A stretch of DNA of 64,000 nucleotides from Artemia franciscana (GCF_032884065.1 NC_088863.1:62829604-62893603), one strand, 5' to 3'; numbered from the stretch's first letter, positions 1 to 11,250 are shown. Made by a program: numbers and translations. Notes: generated by a model from the letters alone, not told the origin.

Positions 1-674
1 TTCTTTGCTCCTCTCTAAATGATGCCGTTAGAAACTTGGCCTACGGCAAAAAAGTCAACTTTTGAACTAAGACAGCTATATTTTTTTTGGTGGCAGTCGA
101 TAACTCTTGATGAGCTGATCAAAGTATATGTCATCCATTTTATGGTAGAAAAATTCCTTCATGAGACATATCAGTTTAAAAATTTAAAGGCGTTGACCAC
201 TTCAGTAGTAAGGTAAACACTGAAACTAAAAATAGGCCAAGACCAATTGTGAGACATATAGGGGAGTTTTATGCAACAGTCGGCTGTTAGCTCATAATCA
301 TCTTTGGCAATGAGGGGTTCGCAACTTTTGGTAGTTTGTGTACCTTTTATTGGTTTCCGGTGCATTTGATGGCAAGACCAATTTGGTTCCAGTGGTAAGA
401 CATGTAGGGGACTTGTAAGTAATAATCGGCTGTTAGGCTACAATCATCTTCAGCGATGAGGGGTTTGCAACTTTTGCTAGTTGCAATGAGGGATTTATAA
501 CTTTTGAGAGCTGGTGTACCTAGTATTTATTTTAAGATCCTTACAGATTAACAACTTCAGCGTTTAATCGAAGCGAGGAAATAAAACCAAAGTGTTGCTC
601 TCGCAACCTTTACTCGGCGAAGCCGCACAAAGGTTGCCACAACACCTCACGTTGCCCATGCAACGCAGATCTAG
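1..674 (+). mobile_element. Helitron-like element, 3' part (copy 1)
   Basis: The segment is repeated in the same orientation at about 62613-63909. Both copies share ~150-180 bp sub-repeats (motifs 'ggctgttag', 'gatgaggggtttgcaac', 'tttggttccagtggtaagac') and a common 3' end. That end carries GTTGCTCTCGCAAC, a GGCGAAGCCG box, then a small hairpin (CGTTGC-ccat-GCAACG) five bases before CTAG at 671-674, followed by T. A short hairpin shortly before CTRR and a following T is the classic Helitron 3' end. No Rep/helicase coding is visible, so this is a non-autonomous piece. The 5' end lies outside the window. Confidence 0.55.
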
Positions 675-1384
675 TTTCTCTTTAGATCGATCAATAAATG
701 AAAATCTACAGAGCAGCGAAACTTGAAAGTTCTGGTCTATAAGCCAGACCTGGTCTATACATCCAAGACCATTCTTAAATTTGGCAAATCCTATGGAATA
801 AAGAAATCTTGCTAGTTACTCAGCATCGAAAAATAAAAGAACTGGTAAAGCTAGAGAAATTTTAGTTATTCCCTAAATTACACAACTAACTATGAACCAT
901 GTATTTTGCTTGCCATGGTAGCAGCCATATTTTTTTTAGATTATCTCTCATTAAATGGATAATGTGTATTATTAATCTAAGAAAATTTATTTTCCTTGGT
1001 CTAGATATTTGTTTTTATTGTCGCTGAAGCCCTTTTAATATTTTTGATGAAGGGATTATATCATGAAAGGTTTATCTTTTTGAAAAATAGGTTATTTCTT
1101 TTATTTACGTTCACATTAACAAGTAAATAAGGTATATTGGTGCCTGCACTTTTCATTTTAAGTCAATTAGCCCCGGATAACAGACTACAAAATGAACTAT
1201 AAATGCTTATGCTTATTAAATGCAATGAAAAAATATATAAGGACTAACTTCATTTTTTGAATAAAACGAACACAAAAACCATTCATATTGAAGGTGGTGG
1301 AATGAGAATGAAATAAAGCAAAAAAAAACAAAAACAAAATAAGTCAGAAATTAAATCCAATTTAACATTCTATACTTACCGTTC
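675..1384. other. AT-rich sequence without recognised gene
   Basis: No reading frame of note and no repeat recognised from elsewhere in the window. An A-rich stretch near 1318-1345 precedes the first C module. Confidence 0.5.
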
Positions 1385-2020
1385 CTGACAATAATAAGCA
1401 TTGGTCAAAGTTTGTAACTTGTAGCCCCTCCCATGGGGACTGTGGGAGAGTAAGTCGTCCCCAAAGACATAGTTATAAGGTTTTTCGACTACGCTGAATA
1501 AAATGGCTATCTCAGAATTTTGATCCGTTGACTTTGGTAAAATAATTAGCGTGGGAGGGGGCCTAGGTGCCCTCCAATTTTTTTGGTCACTTAAAAAGGG
1601 CACTAGAACTTGTCATTTCCGTTAGAATGAGCCCTCTTGCAACATTCTAGGACAACTGGGTCGATACGATCACCCCTGGGGAAAAAAAAACAACAAAAAA
1701 ACAAATAAACACGCATCCGTGACCTGCCTTCTGGCAAAAAATTTAAAATTCCACATTTTTGTAGATAGGAGCTTGAAACTTCTACAGTAGGGTTCTCTGA
1801 TACGCTGAATCTGATGGTATGATTTTCGTTAAGATTCTATGACTTGTAGGGGGCGTTTCCCCCTATTTTCTAAAATAACGCAAATTTTCTCAGGCTCGTA
1901 ACTTTTGATGGGTATGACTAAACTTGATGAAACTTATATATTTAAAATCAGCATTAAAATGCGATTCTTTTGATGTACGTATTGGTATCAAAATTCCATT
2001 TTTTAGAGTTTTGGTTACTA
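1385..2020 (+). repeat. C module, copy a
   Basis: About 630 bp, almost identical to parts of 2166-2812 and 3800-4290 and related to 5675-6430 (inverted), 25150-25290 and 36070-36770. Landmarks in order are 'cattggtcaaagtttgtaac', a CCCCTCCCATGGGGAC palindrome, 'gacgctgaata'-like text, 'gcgtgggagggggcctag' and 'gatcacccctgggg'. The antisense open frames in the copies are shared because the DNA is duplicated; there is no independent sign of coding. Confidence 0.7.
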
Positions 2021-2024
2021 TTGA

Positions 2025-2812
2025 GCCGCTCCCTTCATGGAGATTTTCTTCCCCCATGACAAATTATCGATGGAAAATTCCCCCAGCATATCCCACTCTT
2101 CTCAACCCCTCCCCCAACCAAAAAAATCCTCCTGAAAACGCCTATACACTTCCCAATAATCATTACTATATGTAAGCATTGGTCAAAGTTTGTAACTTGT
2201 TACCCCTCCCATGGGGACTGTGGGGGAGTAAGTCGTCCCCAAAGACATAGTTATAAGGTTTTTCGACTACGCTGAATAAAATGGCTATCTCAGAATTTTG
2301 ATCCGTTGACTTTGGTAAAATAATTAGCGTGGGAGGGGGCCTAGGTGCCCTCCAATTTTTTTGGTCACTTAAAAAGGGCACTAGAACTTTTCATTTCCGT
2401 TAGAATGAGCCCTCTTGCAACATTCTAGGACAACTGGGTCGATACGATCACCCCTGGGGAAAAATAACAAAAAAAAAACAAAAAAAAAACAAATAAACAC
2501 GCATCCGTGATCTGCCTTCTGGCAAAAAATACAAAATTCCACATTTCTGTAGATAGGAGCTTGAAACTTCTACAGTAGGGTTCTCTGATACGCTGAATCT
2601 GATGGTGTGATTTTCGTTAAGATTCTGTGACTTCTAGGGGGCGTTTCCCCCTATTTTCTAAAATAACGCAAATATTCTCAGGCTCGTAACTTTTGATGGG
2701 TAAGACTAAACTTGATGAAACTTATATATTTAAAATCAGCATTAAAATGCGATTCTTTTGATGTAGGTATTGGTATCAAAATTCCATTTTTTAGAGTTTT
2801 GGTTACTTAAAA
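2025..2812 (+). repeat. C module, copy b
   Basis: Begins with 'ctcccttcatggagattttc', a stretch missing from copy a, and then repeats copy a at an offset of about 780 bp. The two copies differ at only scattered positions over several hundred bases, which suggests a recent tandem duplication. It runs directly into the hairpin of the composite element. Confidence 0.65.
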
Positions 2813-2827
2813 CTTAAAACGCTAAGA

Positions 2828-3036
2828 CATTAAAACTTAAAACGAACAGAAATTACTTCGTATATGAAAGAGGCTGCTTCCTCATCAACGGCCCGCTCTT
2901 TACACTAAAGTTTGACTCTGTCTCTCAATTCTTCTTTTTAAAACAGTAAAAAACTTTAGCGTAAAGAGCGGGGCGTTGATGAGGAAGCAGCCTCTTTCAT
3001 ATACGAAGTAATTTCTGTTCGTTTTAAGTTTTAATG
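2828..3036. repeat. Long near-perfect inverted repeat (hairpin 1)
   Basis: Arms 2828-2913 and 2951-3036 are each 86 nt and complementary with only about two mismatches (for example near 2891 and 2904). They are separated by a 37-nt loop. The outer ends read 'cattaaaacttaaaacg' and its complement; the inner ends carry 'gctctttac.ctaaagttt'. A transcript through it would fold into a long double-stranded RNA. Confidence 0.9.
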
Positions 3037-3380
3037 TCGCTCCTTACTTTCAGTTAAAAAAACTTGTTTTTTTTATTTAATTTCTGAACGTTTTTGAATC
3101 AATACATGTTTTGATTTTGGCTCTCCGCAGAGGAATAATTAAAACGAAATTTGCATATTTTTTTTGGCTGAATGGCTTTCTCATAATTTTGATCGAATGA
3201 TTTTGAGAAAAAAAGAGCGGGGGAGGAAGCCTAGTTGCCCTCCGATTTTTTGGTCAATTAAAAAAGCAACTAGAACTTTTAATTTTTTACGAATATTTGT
3301 ATTAGTAAAAGATTTACGTAACTTATAAATTAGCTTACGTAAAGAACTTTTGTATTCTCATATTTTTATTACATATATGA

Positions 3381-3590
3381 GGGGGTTCGCCCCCTTGTCA
3401 GATCCTCGCTCTTTACACTAAAGCTTAAATTTTGTCCCAATTCATTAAGAATGACCCCAGAATCACAAAAGCCGTAGAATAAATAGTTGAAATTACTAAA
3501 AATACTTTAACGTAAAGAGCGAGGTATTAGGAGGAGGTGAGCCCCTCAAATGGGTAATAATTTCTGTTTGTTTTAAGTTTTAATGCTCTT
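3381..3590. repeat. Inverted repeat (hairpin 2)
   Basis: The left arm holds 'cctcgctctttacactaaag' and the right arm 'actttaacgtaaagagcgagg', with ~90 nt between them. Flanks 'gggggttcgccccc' and 'aggaggtgagcccctc' pair less well. Related to hairpin 1 at the 'gctctttac' core and the 3' tail 'ttttaagttttaatg'. It recurs at 6535-6725 (inverted), 24770-24970 and 35705-35930. Confidence 0.75.
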
Positions 3591-4290
3591 CCTTACTTCC
3601 AGCTGAAAGAACTTTTTCATATTTATTTTTTCATTGTGTTTTTAAATAATGCTAGTAAATCCTGCGCTCCCTTCATGGAGATTTTCTTCCCCCATGACAA
3701 ATTATCGATGGAAAGTTCCCCCAGCATATCCCCCTCTTCTCAACCCCTCCCCCAACCAAAAAAATCCTCCTGAAAACGCCTGTACACTTCCCAATAACCA
3801 TTACTATATGTAAGCATTGGTCAAAGTTTGTAACTTGTTGCCCCTCCCATGGGGACTGTGGGAGAGTAAGTCGTCCCCAAAGACATAGTTATAAGGTTTT
3901 TCGACTACGCTGAATAAAATGGCTATCTCAGAATTTTGATCCGTTGACTTTGGTAAAATAATTAGCGTGGGAGGGGGCCTAGGTGCCCTCCAATTTTTTT
4001 GGTCACTTAAAAAGGGCACTAGAACTTTTCATTTCCGTTAGAATGAGCCCTCTTGCAACATTCTAGGACAACTGGGTCGATACGATCACCCCTGGGAAAA
4101 AAAAAACAAAAAAAAACAAATAAACACGCATCCGTGATCTGCCTTCTGGCAAAAAATACAAAATTCCACATTTTTGTAGATAGGAGCTTGAAACTTCTAC
4201 AGTAGGGTTCTCTGATATGCTGAATCTGATGGTATGATTTTTGTTAAGATTATATTCCTTACTACAGTTCGTTACCACGAACTGTTTGAT

Positions 4291-5224
4291 CTCAGGACCA
4301 GTAATTAAATAAAAGAGATATTTAAAAGCTAGAATAAATTATAAGTAAAAAGATATATTTTTACTAACATAAATAAAGAGCCAATTTTGAAATTTCAAAC
4401 GAGTATGTAACATAGAGGATCTGGAATTCAAATAGTTATTTCTGTTACCTACCTCCTAGTTTGCTTTGTCCAATATGATATTGGTTAAGTTATTTTTGCT
4501 CTTAGCAATATTACTGTTGTTGTGCTATGTTGTCTTTTTATTATGCGTTGTGTTGATTATGATGGTCTTGCATGTAATGCTTAAAGGTTTGATTATGATA
4601 TTGTATGATATTTTGATATTGTATGATATTTTGGTTATAATATTGTTGTGTTGTTTGTTTTTGTTTTTTTTTCACCACTTTATAGTGTCATTGTCTATGT
4701 TCATTTGTGAATTATAAATGAATAAATAAATAAAAAATCATATTGTAGCCTTTTGTGGGATACCAGAGGGAGAATCGGTGTAATCAGACGGGCTTATAGT
4801 AATATCTGTCAGTAATAATTTGATCTTTCGTTTTATTTGAATTTTAGGTTTGTTATAGATTACTTTGTTTTTTCTAGGTTTAACTTTCTAATTCATAGTA
4901 ATTTCTGTTGATTTAACATCTGAATTTGCCTTGCTATTTTCCTGGATGCTTGTTTTGTTTGCTTAAATTTCGCTTCTAACTTGTGACAAAAATGTTCTGT
5001 TAACAAAATGTTCTTGTGTCAATTACCAAGGAATTACTCATTCGTCAATTGAAACCTGAGTGACGTGTGAGGTTGCATGGTAAGTAAACCTTGGAAACAG
5101 ATTGATACGATGGAATTAGAAATGATAATAGACGTATAGATATTTTTGCTTCGGGATCACGATATTATGTAGCTTTATTGTGTATGAAATATCTATATAA
5201 ATATTTTTCGGTACAGGGTTTCAC
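4291..5224. other. AT/TG-rich sequence, simple repeats, no gene
   Basis: Contains a T-rich stretch with repeated 'attgtatgatattttg' (about 4590-4640) and an (AAAT)n-type tail at 4718-4735. The open frame through 4466-4717 is a by-product of this TTG/ATT-rich composition (almost only L, I, V, F) and is not considered a gene. Confidence 0.55.
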
Positions 5225-5600
5225 CCTCCTACTTCTTCTAGAATATACTTGTTATTAAGGTTGTCCAGCAGCAATGTCCTCTCAACACTTTGCTGTGGTT
5301 CTGAAACTTGGCAATTAGATCAACAACATAAAAAGAATATTCTTTTCGAAAACATATATTTAAGGCGCAATCTAAATATCCACTGTTTCCAAAAAGTAAC
5401 AAACGCCACTGTACGACAGAAGACATATCAGGCACTGATATCCGTAGTGATCAATTACAAGAAGTGGAAATACTTCGGTCACTTGATCTGCAAGCCCAAA
5501 AATTGACAACTGAAGGTCGTCCTTCAGCAGCAGCCATGCGGTAATAGAAGAAGAGGACGCTCCAAAAACATCCTACGACACAGCTACCCTGCTGACCTCA
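5225..5600 (+). pseudogene. RTE-type LINE, C-terminal reverse-transcriptase fragment
   Basis: A reading frame from about 5232 to 5505 carries SSNVLSTLCCGSETW, then FENIYLRRNLNI, VTNATVRQKT and KKWKYFGHLI. These match, segment for segment, the C-terminal part of the larger LINE at 52750-53130 (SNVLSILLYASECW, FENMSLRRMLNT, ITNAEIRRKT, YLGHVL). This region follows the RT catalytic core in RTE-like LINEs, so only the tail survives. After 5505 a basic stretch still resembles the LINE end (RRRGRSKN) in another frame. It is a decayed fragment, not a gene. Confidence 0.75.
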
Positions 5601-5674
5601 CAAATATCAATGCCTCAATCCATCCTAAATAGGATGACGTCTGGGTAGTAGTTATCAGTAGTTATTTTTTCAGA

Positions 5675-7302
5675 CAGTTCGTGGTAACGAACTGTAGTAA
5701 GGAGCGACCCGGCTCAATAATAACCGAAACTCTAAAAAACGGAATTTGATACCAATAGTTACATCAAAAGAATTGCATTTTAATACTGCGTTTAAATATA
5801 TAAGTTTTATCAAGCTTAGTCTTATCCGTCAAAAGTTACGAGCCAGAAAAAATGTGTTTTATTTTAGAAAAAAGGCCCCCTAAAAGTCATGGAATCTTAA
5901 CGAAAATATCACTATTAGATTCAGTGTATCAGAGAACCCAACTGTAGAAGTTTCAAGCTCATATTTACAAAAATGTGAAATTTTGTATTTTTTTTCTAGA
6001 AGAAAGATCACGGATGCGTGTTAATTTGTTTTTTGTTTTTCCCAGGGGTGATCGTATCGATCCAGTAGTCCTACAATGTCTGGAGTGGGCTCATTCTAAC
6101 GGAAATTAAAAGTTCTATTGCTCTTTTTAAGTGACCAAAAAATTTGGAGGGCACCTAGACCCCTCCCATGCTCATTTTTCCCAAAGTAACCGGATCAAAA
6201 TTCTGTGATAGCTATTTTATTCAGCATAGTCGAAAAACCTAATAACTATATCTTTGGGGACGACTTACTCCCCCACAATCCACGTGGGAGGGGCTACAAG
6301 TTACAAGCTTTGACCAATGTTTACATATAGTAATGGTTATTGGGAAGTGTACAGAAGTTTTCAGGGGGATTTTTTTGGTTGGAGGAGGAGGGGTTGAGGG
6401 AAGGGGCTTCTATGAAGGAAGTATAGGATTTTCTAACATTATTTAAAAAAAAACAATGAAAAAATAAATATGAAAAAGTTTTTTCAACTGAAAGTAAAAA
6501 GCAGCATTAAAACTTAAAACTAACAGAATTTATTACGCATATGGGGTTCACCTTCTAATACCTCGCTCTTTACGCTAAAGTATTTTTAGTAATTTCAACT
6601 ATTTATTCTACGGCCTTTGTAATTCAGGGGTCATTCTTAAGGAATTGGGACAAAATTTAAGCTTTAGTGTAAAGAGCGAGGTATTGACGAGGGGACAAAC
6701 CCCCTCATATATATGTAATAAAAAAAAGTACGAATATAGAAGTTTGTTACGTAAGTTAATTCGTAAGTTATATATATTTTTTTTTTACTAATAAAAACGT
6801 TCGTATAAAATCGAAAGTTCTAGTTGCCTTTTTAAGTAACCAAAAAGTTGGAGGGCAACTGGGCCTCCTCTCCCGCTCCTTTTTTATCAAAGTCGTCCAA
6901 TTAAAACTATGATAAAGCCATTTAGCCAAAAAAAATCAATATGCAAATTTCGTTTAAATTATTCCTGTGCAGAGATCCAAAATCAAAACATGTATTAATC
7001 CAAAAACGTTCGGAAATTAAATTAAAAAAAAAATGAATTTGTTTTTAACTGAAAGTAGGGAGCGACTTTAAGACTTAAAACGAACAGAAATTAATCCGTA
7101 TATGAAGGGGGCTGTTCCCTCCTCAACGCCCCGCTCTTTACGCTAAATTCTTTTTCTATTTTAAAAAGTATAGATAAGAAAAAGAGTCAAACTTTAGCGT
7201 AAAGAGTGGGGCATTGAGGAGGGAACAGCCCCTTTTATACACGGATTAATTTCTGTTGGTTTTAAGTTTTAATGTCACTCCTTACTTTTAGTAAAAAAAA
7301 AA
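5675..7302 (-). mobile_element. Composite hairpin element, copy II (inverted)
   Basis: Reads in reverse the order of copy I: the CAGTTCGT-ggta-ACGAACTG palindrome at about 5676-5695, a C module to ~6430, hairpin 2 at ~6535-6725, a spacer, and hairpin 1 at ~7043-7302 with arms holding 'ccccgctctttacgctaaa' and 'tttagcgtaaagagtgggg'. It is more diverged from copies a-c than they are from each other, so it is older. No coding is seen. Confidence 0.7.
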
Positions 7303-9343
7303 CTGTTTTTTTTATTCAATCTACCAAATAATGTGAAATATCAATTTCTGTTGACGTTTTTTAATATCAGAGAAATGGTGTAGGTATTTTCAAAGACGAC
7401 GCTGCTTTTCAATGACTCTAAATAACAGTTCAAACCGGGGTGAATCCTTTTATTAGACTGTGAAAAAACAAAAACAAACAATCACTACATATGGGATCAA
7501 AATAACCAGTAGCCTATTTTTTTTTACTGTTTTTTTTCACTGTCTAATAAAATGATTTACTCCTACATAAACTTTTATTTATAGAAAATTAGTAATAGCT
7601 ATGATGATCATAAGTAAATTATTCGGGATATTACGAATGCTTTTTGCAGACCTCAATTTCTTTGACCTTCGAATTTTAAAATTCTTTAGAATAAAAATAG
7701 TTTTCAATAATTAACAGTTAGTCCTTTAGGACTAAACCCTACAAAATGCTGAATACTCTTGAGTTGACAGAGTTACAATATCAATTGGAGAGAGAGAAAA
7801 AGCTTCAGACCCATGACCCCGCTTGGGGTCTCTTCATTAAACAGACTGAAAATGCCTCTATAAAATTTAAACAAGGAGTTACATTAGTATTCTGTAAAAA
7901 AAAAGCGATCCACCATAAAATCGGATTCTGAAGACCCTGTCATAAAAACAGTTATCAGCATAATTCAAAACTCTTCCTATTAGCACAAAAGACACCATGT
8001 CATCCCCGAAGGCATTTTTAAATTCATAGGAGACTTTTATTAATATGCCTGTCATTAAATTTTGACCAAGTTCCAAGAAGAGCTACTAGAACATCTGGGA
8101 GTACAAAGGGCGATGGGATGTCCTCCAAATTTGTTCTACTTAAATAGAACACCACAATTTGTAGGATTTCAAACATTCTTCAAAAGGCAACTCTGGAGGA
8201 AATCCAACACTATATGTTGAAAATTCGCATATTTTTTAAACTTCTGACTTCTTAATTATAACATTACCGACAGACTTATATTCAACAGGTGCAACAACTC
8301 TCAAGCTCAAATTGTGGAAAAAATTGAAAGACTTTTGTAAATAGACATGCTATACACAGTTATGTGCTATATATAAGAACACTCAAATTATGTTCCTGGC
8401 CTGATATTTGTAATTATTGACTTAAAAGCAACTTAGAAAGAACATTGTTACTATAAACCCCGTTTCGTGTAACATGCTTATCTTTATTTAAAGCTATCGC
8501 GGAAATTGGAATCTTTTTGAGTCACATGTAGTTTAAAAACTGCAATGTGTTATAATAACCAAATTGCAATTGTAGCTACATATGTGAAATCAGTGACTTC
8601 AAAACAATTAAACATCAACATTGATTAAAATTAAAACGTTATGTGAAATACATAGTTATTATTGTGTGCTACATCATAGCCATTTTACAATTTTAATAAT
8701 TTTTAGTGAATTAAATTTCGCTAATTAAGAGTAAGTCCCTAAATCCCTAGCTGATCATGAGTAATAAAAAACTGTGTCTTAGGATAAAGTTGGGAGAGCG
8801 TATCTAGCATATAGGGACCATTTAGCATGCACAAATGATAGATGGCTGTCGAATATAACAAAAAGTCAGGAAAACATTTTTGAAACTTGTCGGAAGCACA
8901 TTTATAGGGTCTTTTTTCTTTTTTTGGGTGATTACAGCTCAAACAGCAATTTTCAGGTCCAAACGTCACGCTTTCAAATTCAAAAATATTTTATTTAAAA
9001 CTTTTAGGAGGGAAGACCTAAAAGACCGAAATTTTGTACAACTGTACAGGTGTACTCCAGATTTTATTTTAAATACATCTTCCTACAGAGAAAGACAAGG
9101 CTAGCACTAGTTAATATGTTTCAATAGGCTAAGATAATTGTATTTTATATACAGTATACACTCAAGATATCCCACCAAGATGTAATCACCCTTCCCCCAC
9201 TAAAACAACTTCTAAAGTAAAATTATCAAGTAATGAAACATAATAGATAAAGTAACTTCTAGGTCCACCCCCAAGGAAACAAACCTAAGAAACTAGAAAC
9301 ATTCCCCCACAATTGTTGGCTAAGAAAACTGAACATGGCTTAC
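7303..9343. other. Mostly unique sequence; small inverted repeat; no firm gene
   Basis: A short imperfect inverted repeat lies at about 7445-7475 / 7522-7553 ('ttttattagactgtgaaaa' against its complement). A 61-codon frame at 7746-7931 and weakly open text to ~8220 are not recognised and lack splice or start context. No continuation of the exon at 9344-9522 was found here. Confidence 0.45.
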
Positions 9344-9522
9344 AATATTTATGTTTTCTTGAAATGAGTTAACAGCCTCTTCCACAATAACAGAGTCCAT
9401 GTCAATTTCATCTTCATCTACCTCTAAAGTCCCGTCACTGAAGTGGAGTATCTTTTTCCTTTTTGAATACTCGGTATTCACGTTCTCTTCTTGAGTGCCT
9501 TGTATCATTTCAATTAGGTTAG
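9344..9522 (-). CDS. FAM177-like gene, single internal exon (partial)
   Basis: On the - strand the exon is preceded by a good acceptor (TTTTTATTTTTAG, exon from 9522) and followed by a good donor (GTAAGC after 9344). It is 179 bp: two bases finishing a split codon plus 59 codons, open throughout. The product contains KRKKILHFSDGTLEVDEDE, resembling the conserved FAM177 segment (basic residues, I-HF-S-G-T-E, then an acidic run). FAM177 proteins are small and of poorly known function. The expected next segment (a W/Y-rich stretch ending in PKYQY-like text) was not found at lower coordinates, so the remaining exons may lie beyond the left edge or be missing. The call rests on one motif plus splice sites; a chance match is possible. 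Confidence 0.5.
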
Positions 9523-10624
9523 CTAAAAATAAAAATCAAACGTTTGCAATATGTGTTTCAAAGACAATTGCAAACTAGTCAAAAGAAGCCCATTTTTCAA
9601 TACATCATTCCCAGGGACCCCTGAATTAGAATTAAGATATAAAAAAGATAGAGAACCCAAAATTAGTGCTCATATAGTATCTTTTTGAAAGGATTTACTG
9701 TAATATGAGACTAAAACATAGAAACCTAATTTCTTACTAATTATTCCAAACCATTTACGGTAACAAACTTCGAGAAACAACACAGACAAACAGTAACCAA
9801 AATTCTAGAAAAGGCTTTGGTAAAAATAAAACATGTAACACTAAGAAAATCCTATTCTTATGGTGCCTGCAAATATATAAAATTTGCTAATTTGAAGTAA
9901 CCTATAAAAATATACGAGCCAAAGAACATCTACCTGTTCTTATGTTGAAATTATGAATTATGTTCTTATGTAAAGGTTTTGAGCACTTATCAACAAAAAT
10001 GTTAAATTTTCTTCTTTTTTTCTTTAATATCTTTTCGCTATTATTATTATTATTTTTTTTTTTGGGGGGGGGGACTAAAATCTTAAACCAATAGTCATAG
10101 ATAATGGGGAGATGCCTCGTTCGGACAGACAAAAGTTCTAATGCCCCTTTTAAGAAACTAAAAAGATTGTGACAGCATGAATTGTCAAGTAAGTTTACTG
10201 ACCATACAAAACAATCTTCAATTTTACACGGATCTGTCTTTTATCCAGCACGTATTATCGTAAGTTATTAACTATCATAGCATTTGACCCATATTGATTG
10301 AGTGCTTAAAAGTCAAAGTTGTTTTCGCTACATCCTTACTCGTATGCAAAGGAGTTAACTCACGAAAATTTAGGGGATGTTGGGATGAATTTAGGGTATG
10401 AGGGGATGTATTTAAAATATAATGTAAATACAACACTTGCCATGGTGGACTTTTTGATGTGGAACATGATTGCATTTGTCTTAGCCTTGGAGATAGGCAG
10501 TGAAAACACACCAGGGAACAATACTAACTCCTTTAAGGCTAAATTACTAAATTAATATTACTGTAAATTTTATTTATATCTCTACCCGCTGATCATAGAA
10601 CCAAGTCATTTGCAAATTCAAGCT
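9523..10624. other. AT-rich sequence, no recognised gene
   Basis: Would be intron or flank of the exon at 9344-9522. Contains an (ATT)n run and G tract near 10036-10073. Short antisense/sense frames at 10275-10555 overlap each other and show no family resemblance. Confidence 0.45.
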
Positions 10625-10810
10625 TGTACATTGAATTAAATAAAAAAAATAGTTTTTTTTAACTGCAAGTACGGAGCAAGATCAAAACTTAAAACGAAGA
10701 GAAATTATTCCGTATATGGAAGGGGTTGTCCCCTCCTCAACACCCCGCTGTTTAAGCTAAAGTTTCACTCTTTGTCACAATTCTACTTTTAAAACAATAA
10801 AAAAGAAAAA
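10625..10810 (+). repeat. Half of hairpin 1 (truncated composite element)
   Basis: Carries 'ttttaactgcaagtacgg' then 'aaaacttaaaacgaagag', 'ggggttgtcccctcctcaac' and 'ccccgctgtttaagctaaag', the left arm and loop of hairpin 1. The right arm is missing; the sequence passes into other DNA around 10810. Confidence 0.65.
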
Positions 10811-10984
10811 TTTTTAAATTTTTTCCTTTTTCTCAAAATATTTTCTTGATTTGATAGTTATGCTCATTTTTGATCTTCCGACAAAGAGACAGGATAATGG
10901 TAGGAAATGAGGTTAGTACCTTGCGTTCTATACCCATTTTTGGGTCATCTCAATGGACTTACTCCTAAAGAACTTCAGCTAAGG

Positions 10985-11250
10985 CTATGGGAAAGCATGG
11001 AGCTAAATCAGGAGGTAAAACTCCCCCAGACTTAAATTTCGCTGATGATTTGACATCCTTATATCAAAATATTTAGCAAAAAGAATAAATGTTTGGAGGT
11101 TTTGAAATTCAGAGTGTAAGAATAGGTTCTAAAATTAATATTCAGGAGAATAAATCTCTTTGAATGGGAGTAAATGAAGGTAGAGATGATGTGTGGTAAT
11201 GAGATGGATGATCAAGTAAACAGACTCACTTCAGTTATGGTCAAAACCTA
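10985..11250 (+). pseudogene. LINE reverse-transcriptase fragment, second lineage
   Basis: Translation gives KAMGKHGAKSGGKT, then DLNFADDLTSLYQN (the F/Y-ADD catalytic box), a stretch with RIGSKINI and NKSL, then MMCGNEMDDQVNRLT. This spacing matches the RT palm of RTE-like LINEs (FADD; G-KIN-KTK; CGNEKI-QVD-FTYLG). In-frame stops occur and the frame changes near 11174. The text differs from the LINE at 50.3-53.2 kb, so a separate lineage is represented. The resemblance fades after ~11250. Confidence 0.65.

Larger units (their letters stand above)
2813..4290 (+). mobile_element. Composite hairpin element, copy I
   Basis: Order: hairpin 1 (2828-3036), a ~340 bp spacer, hairpin 2 (about 3381-3590), then a C module ending in a short palindrome CAGTTCGT-tacc-ACGAACTG at about 4265-4288. 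The same order occurs at 5675-7302 (inverted), 24265-25300 (truncated) and 35140-36772. No protein is encoded. Repetition in the same order at several sites supports a mobile non-autonomous unit. The superfamily is not identified; a foldback or MITE-like DNA element is the most economical guess. Confidence 0.65.

Noticed and set aside
1376-4019. Repeated antisense frames of ~71 codons at 1376, 2166 and 3804 with almost identical products
   Set aside because: They lie inside the C module and are shared only because the DNA is duplicated. Older copies (36070-36770, 5675-6430) do not preserve the frame, so there is no sign of selection on protein.
4466-4717. 83-codon frame giving a hydrophobic, membrane-like product
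   Set aside because: Composition is forced by a TTG/ATT-rich low-complexity tract. There is no start context, homology or partner exon.
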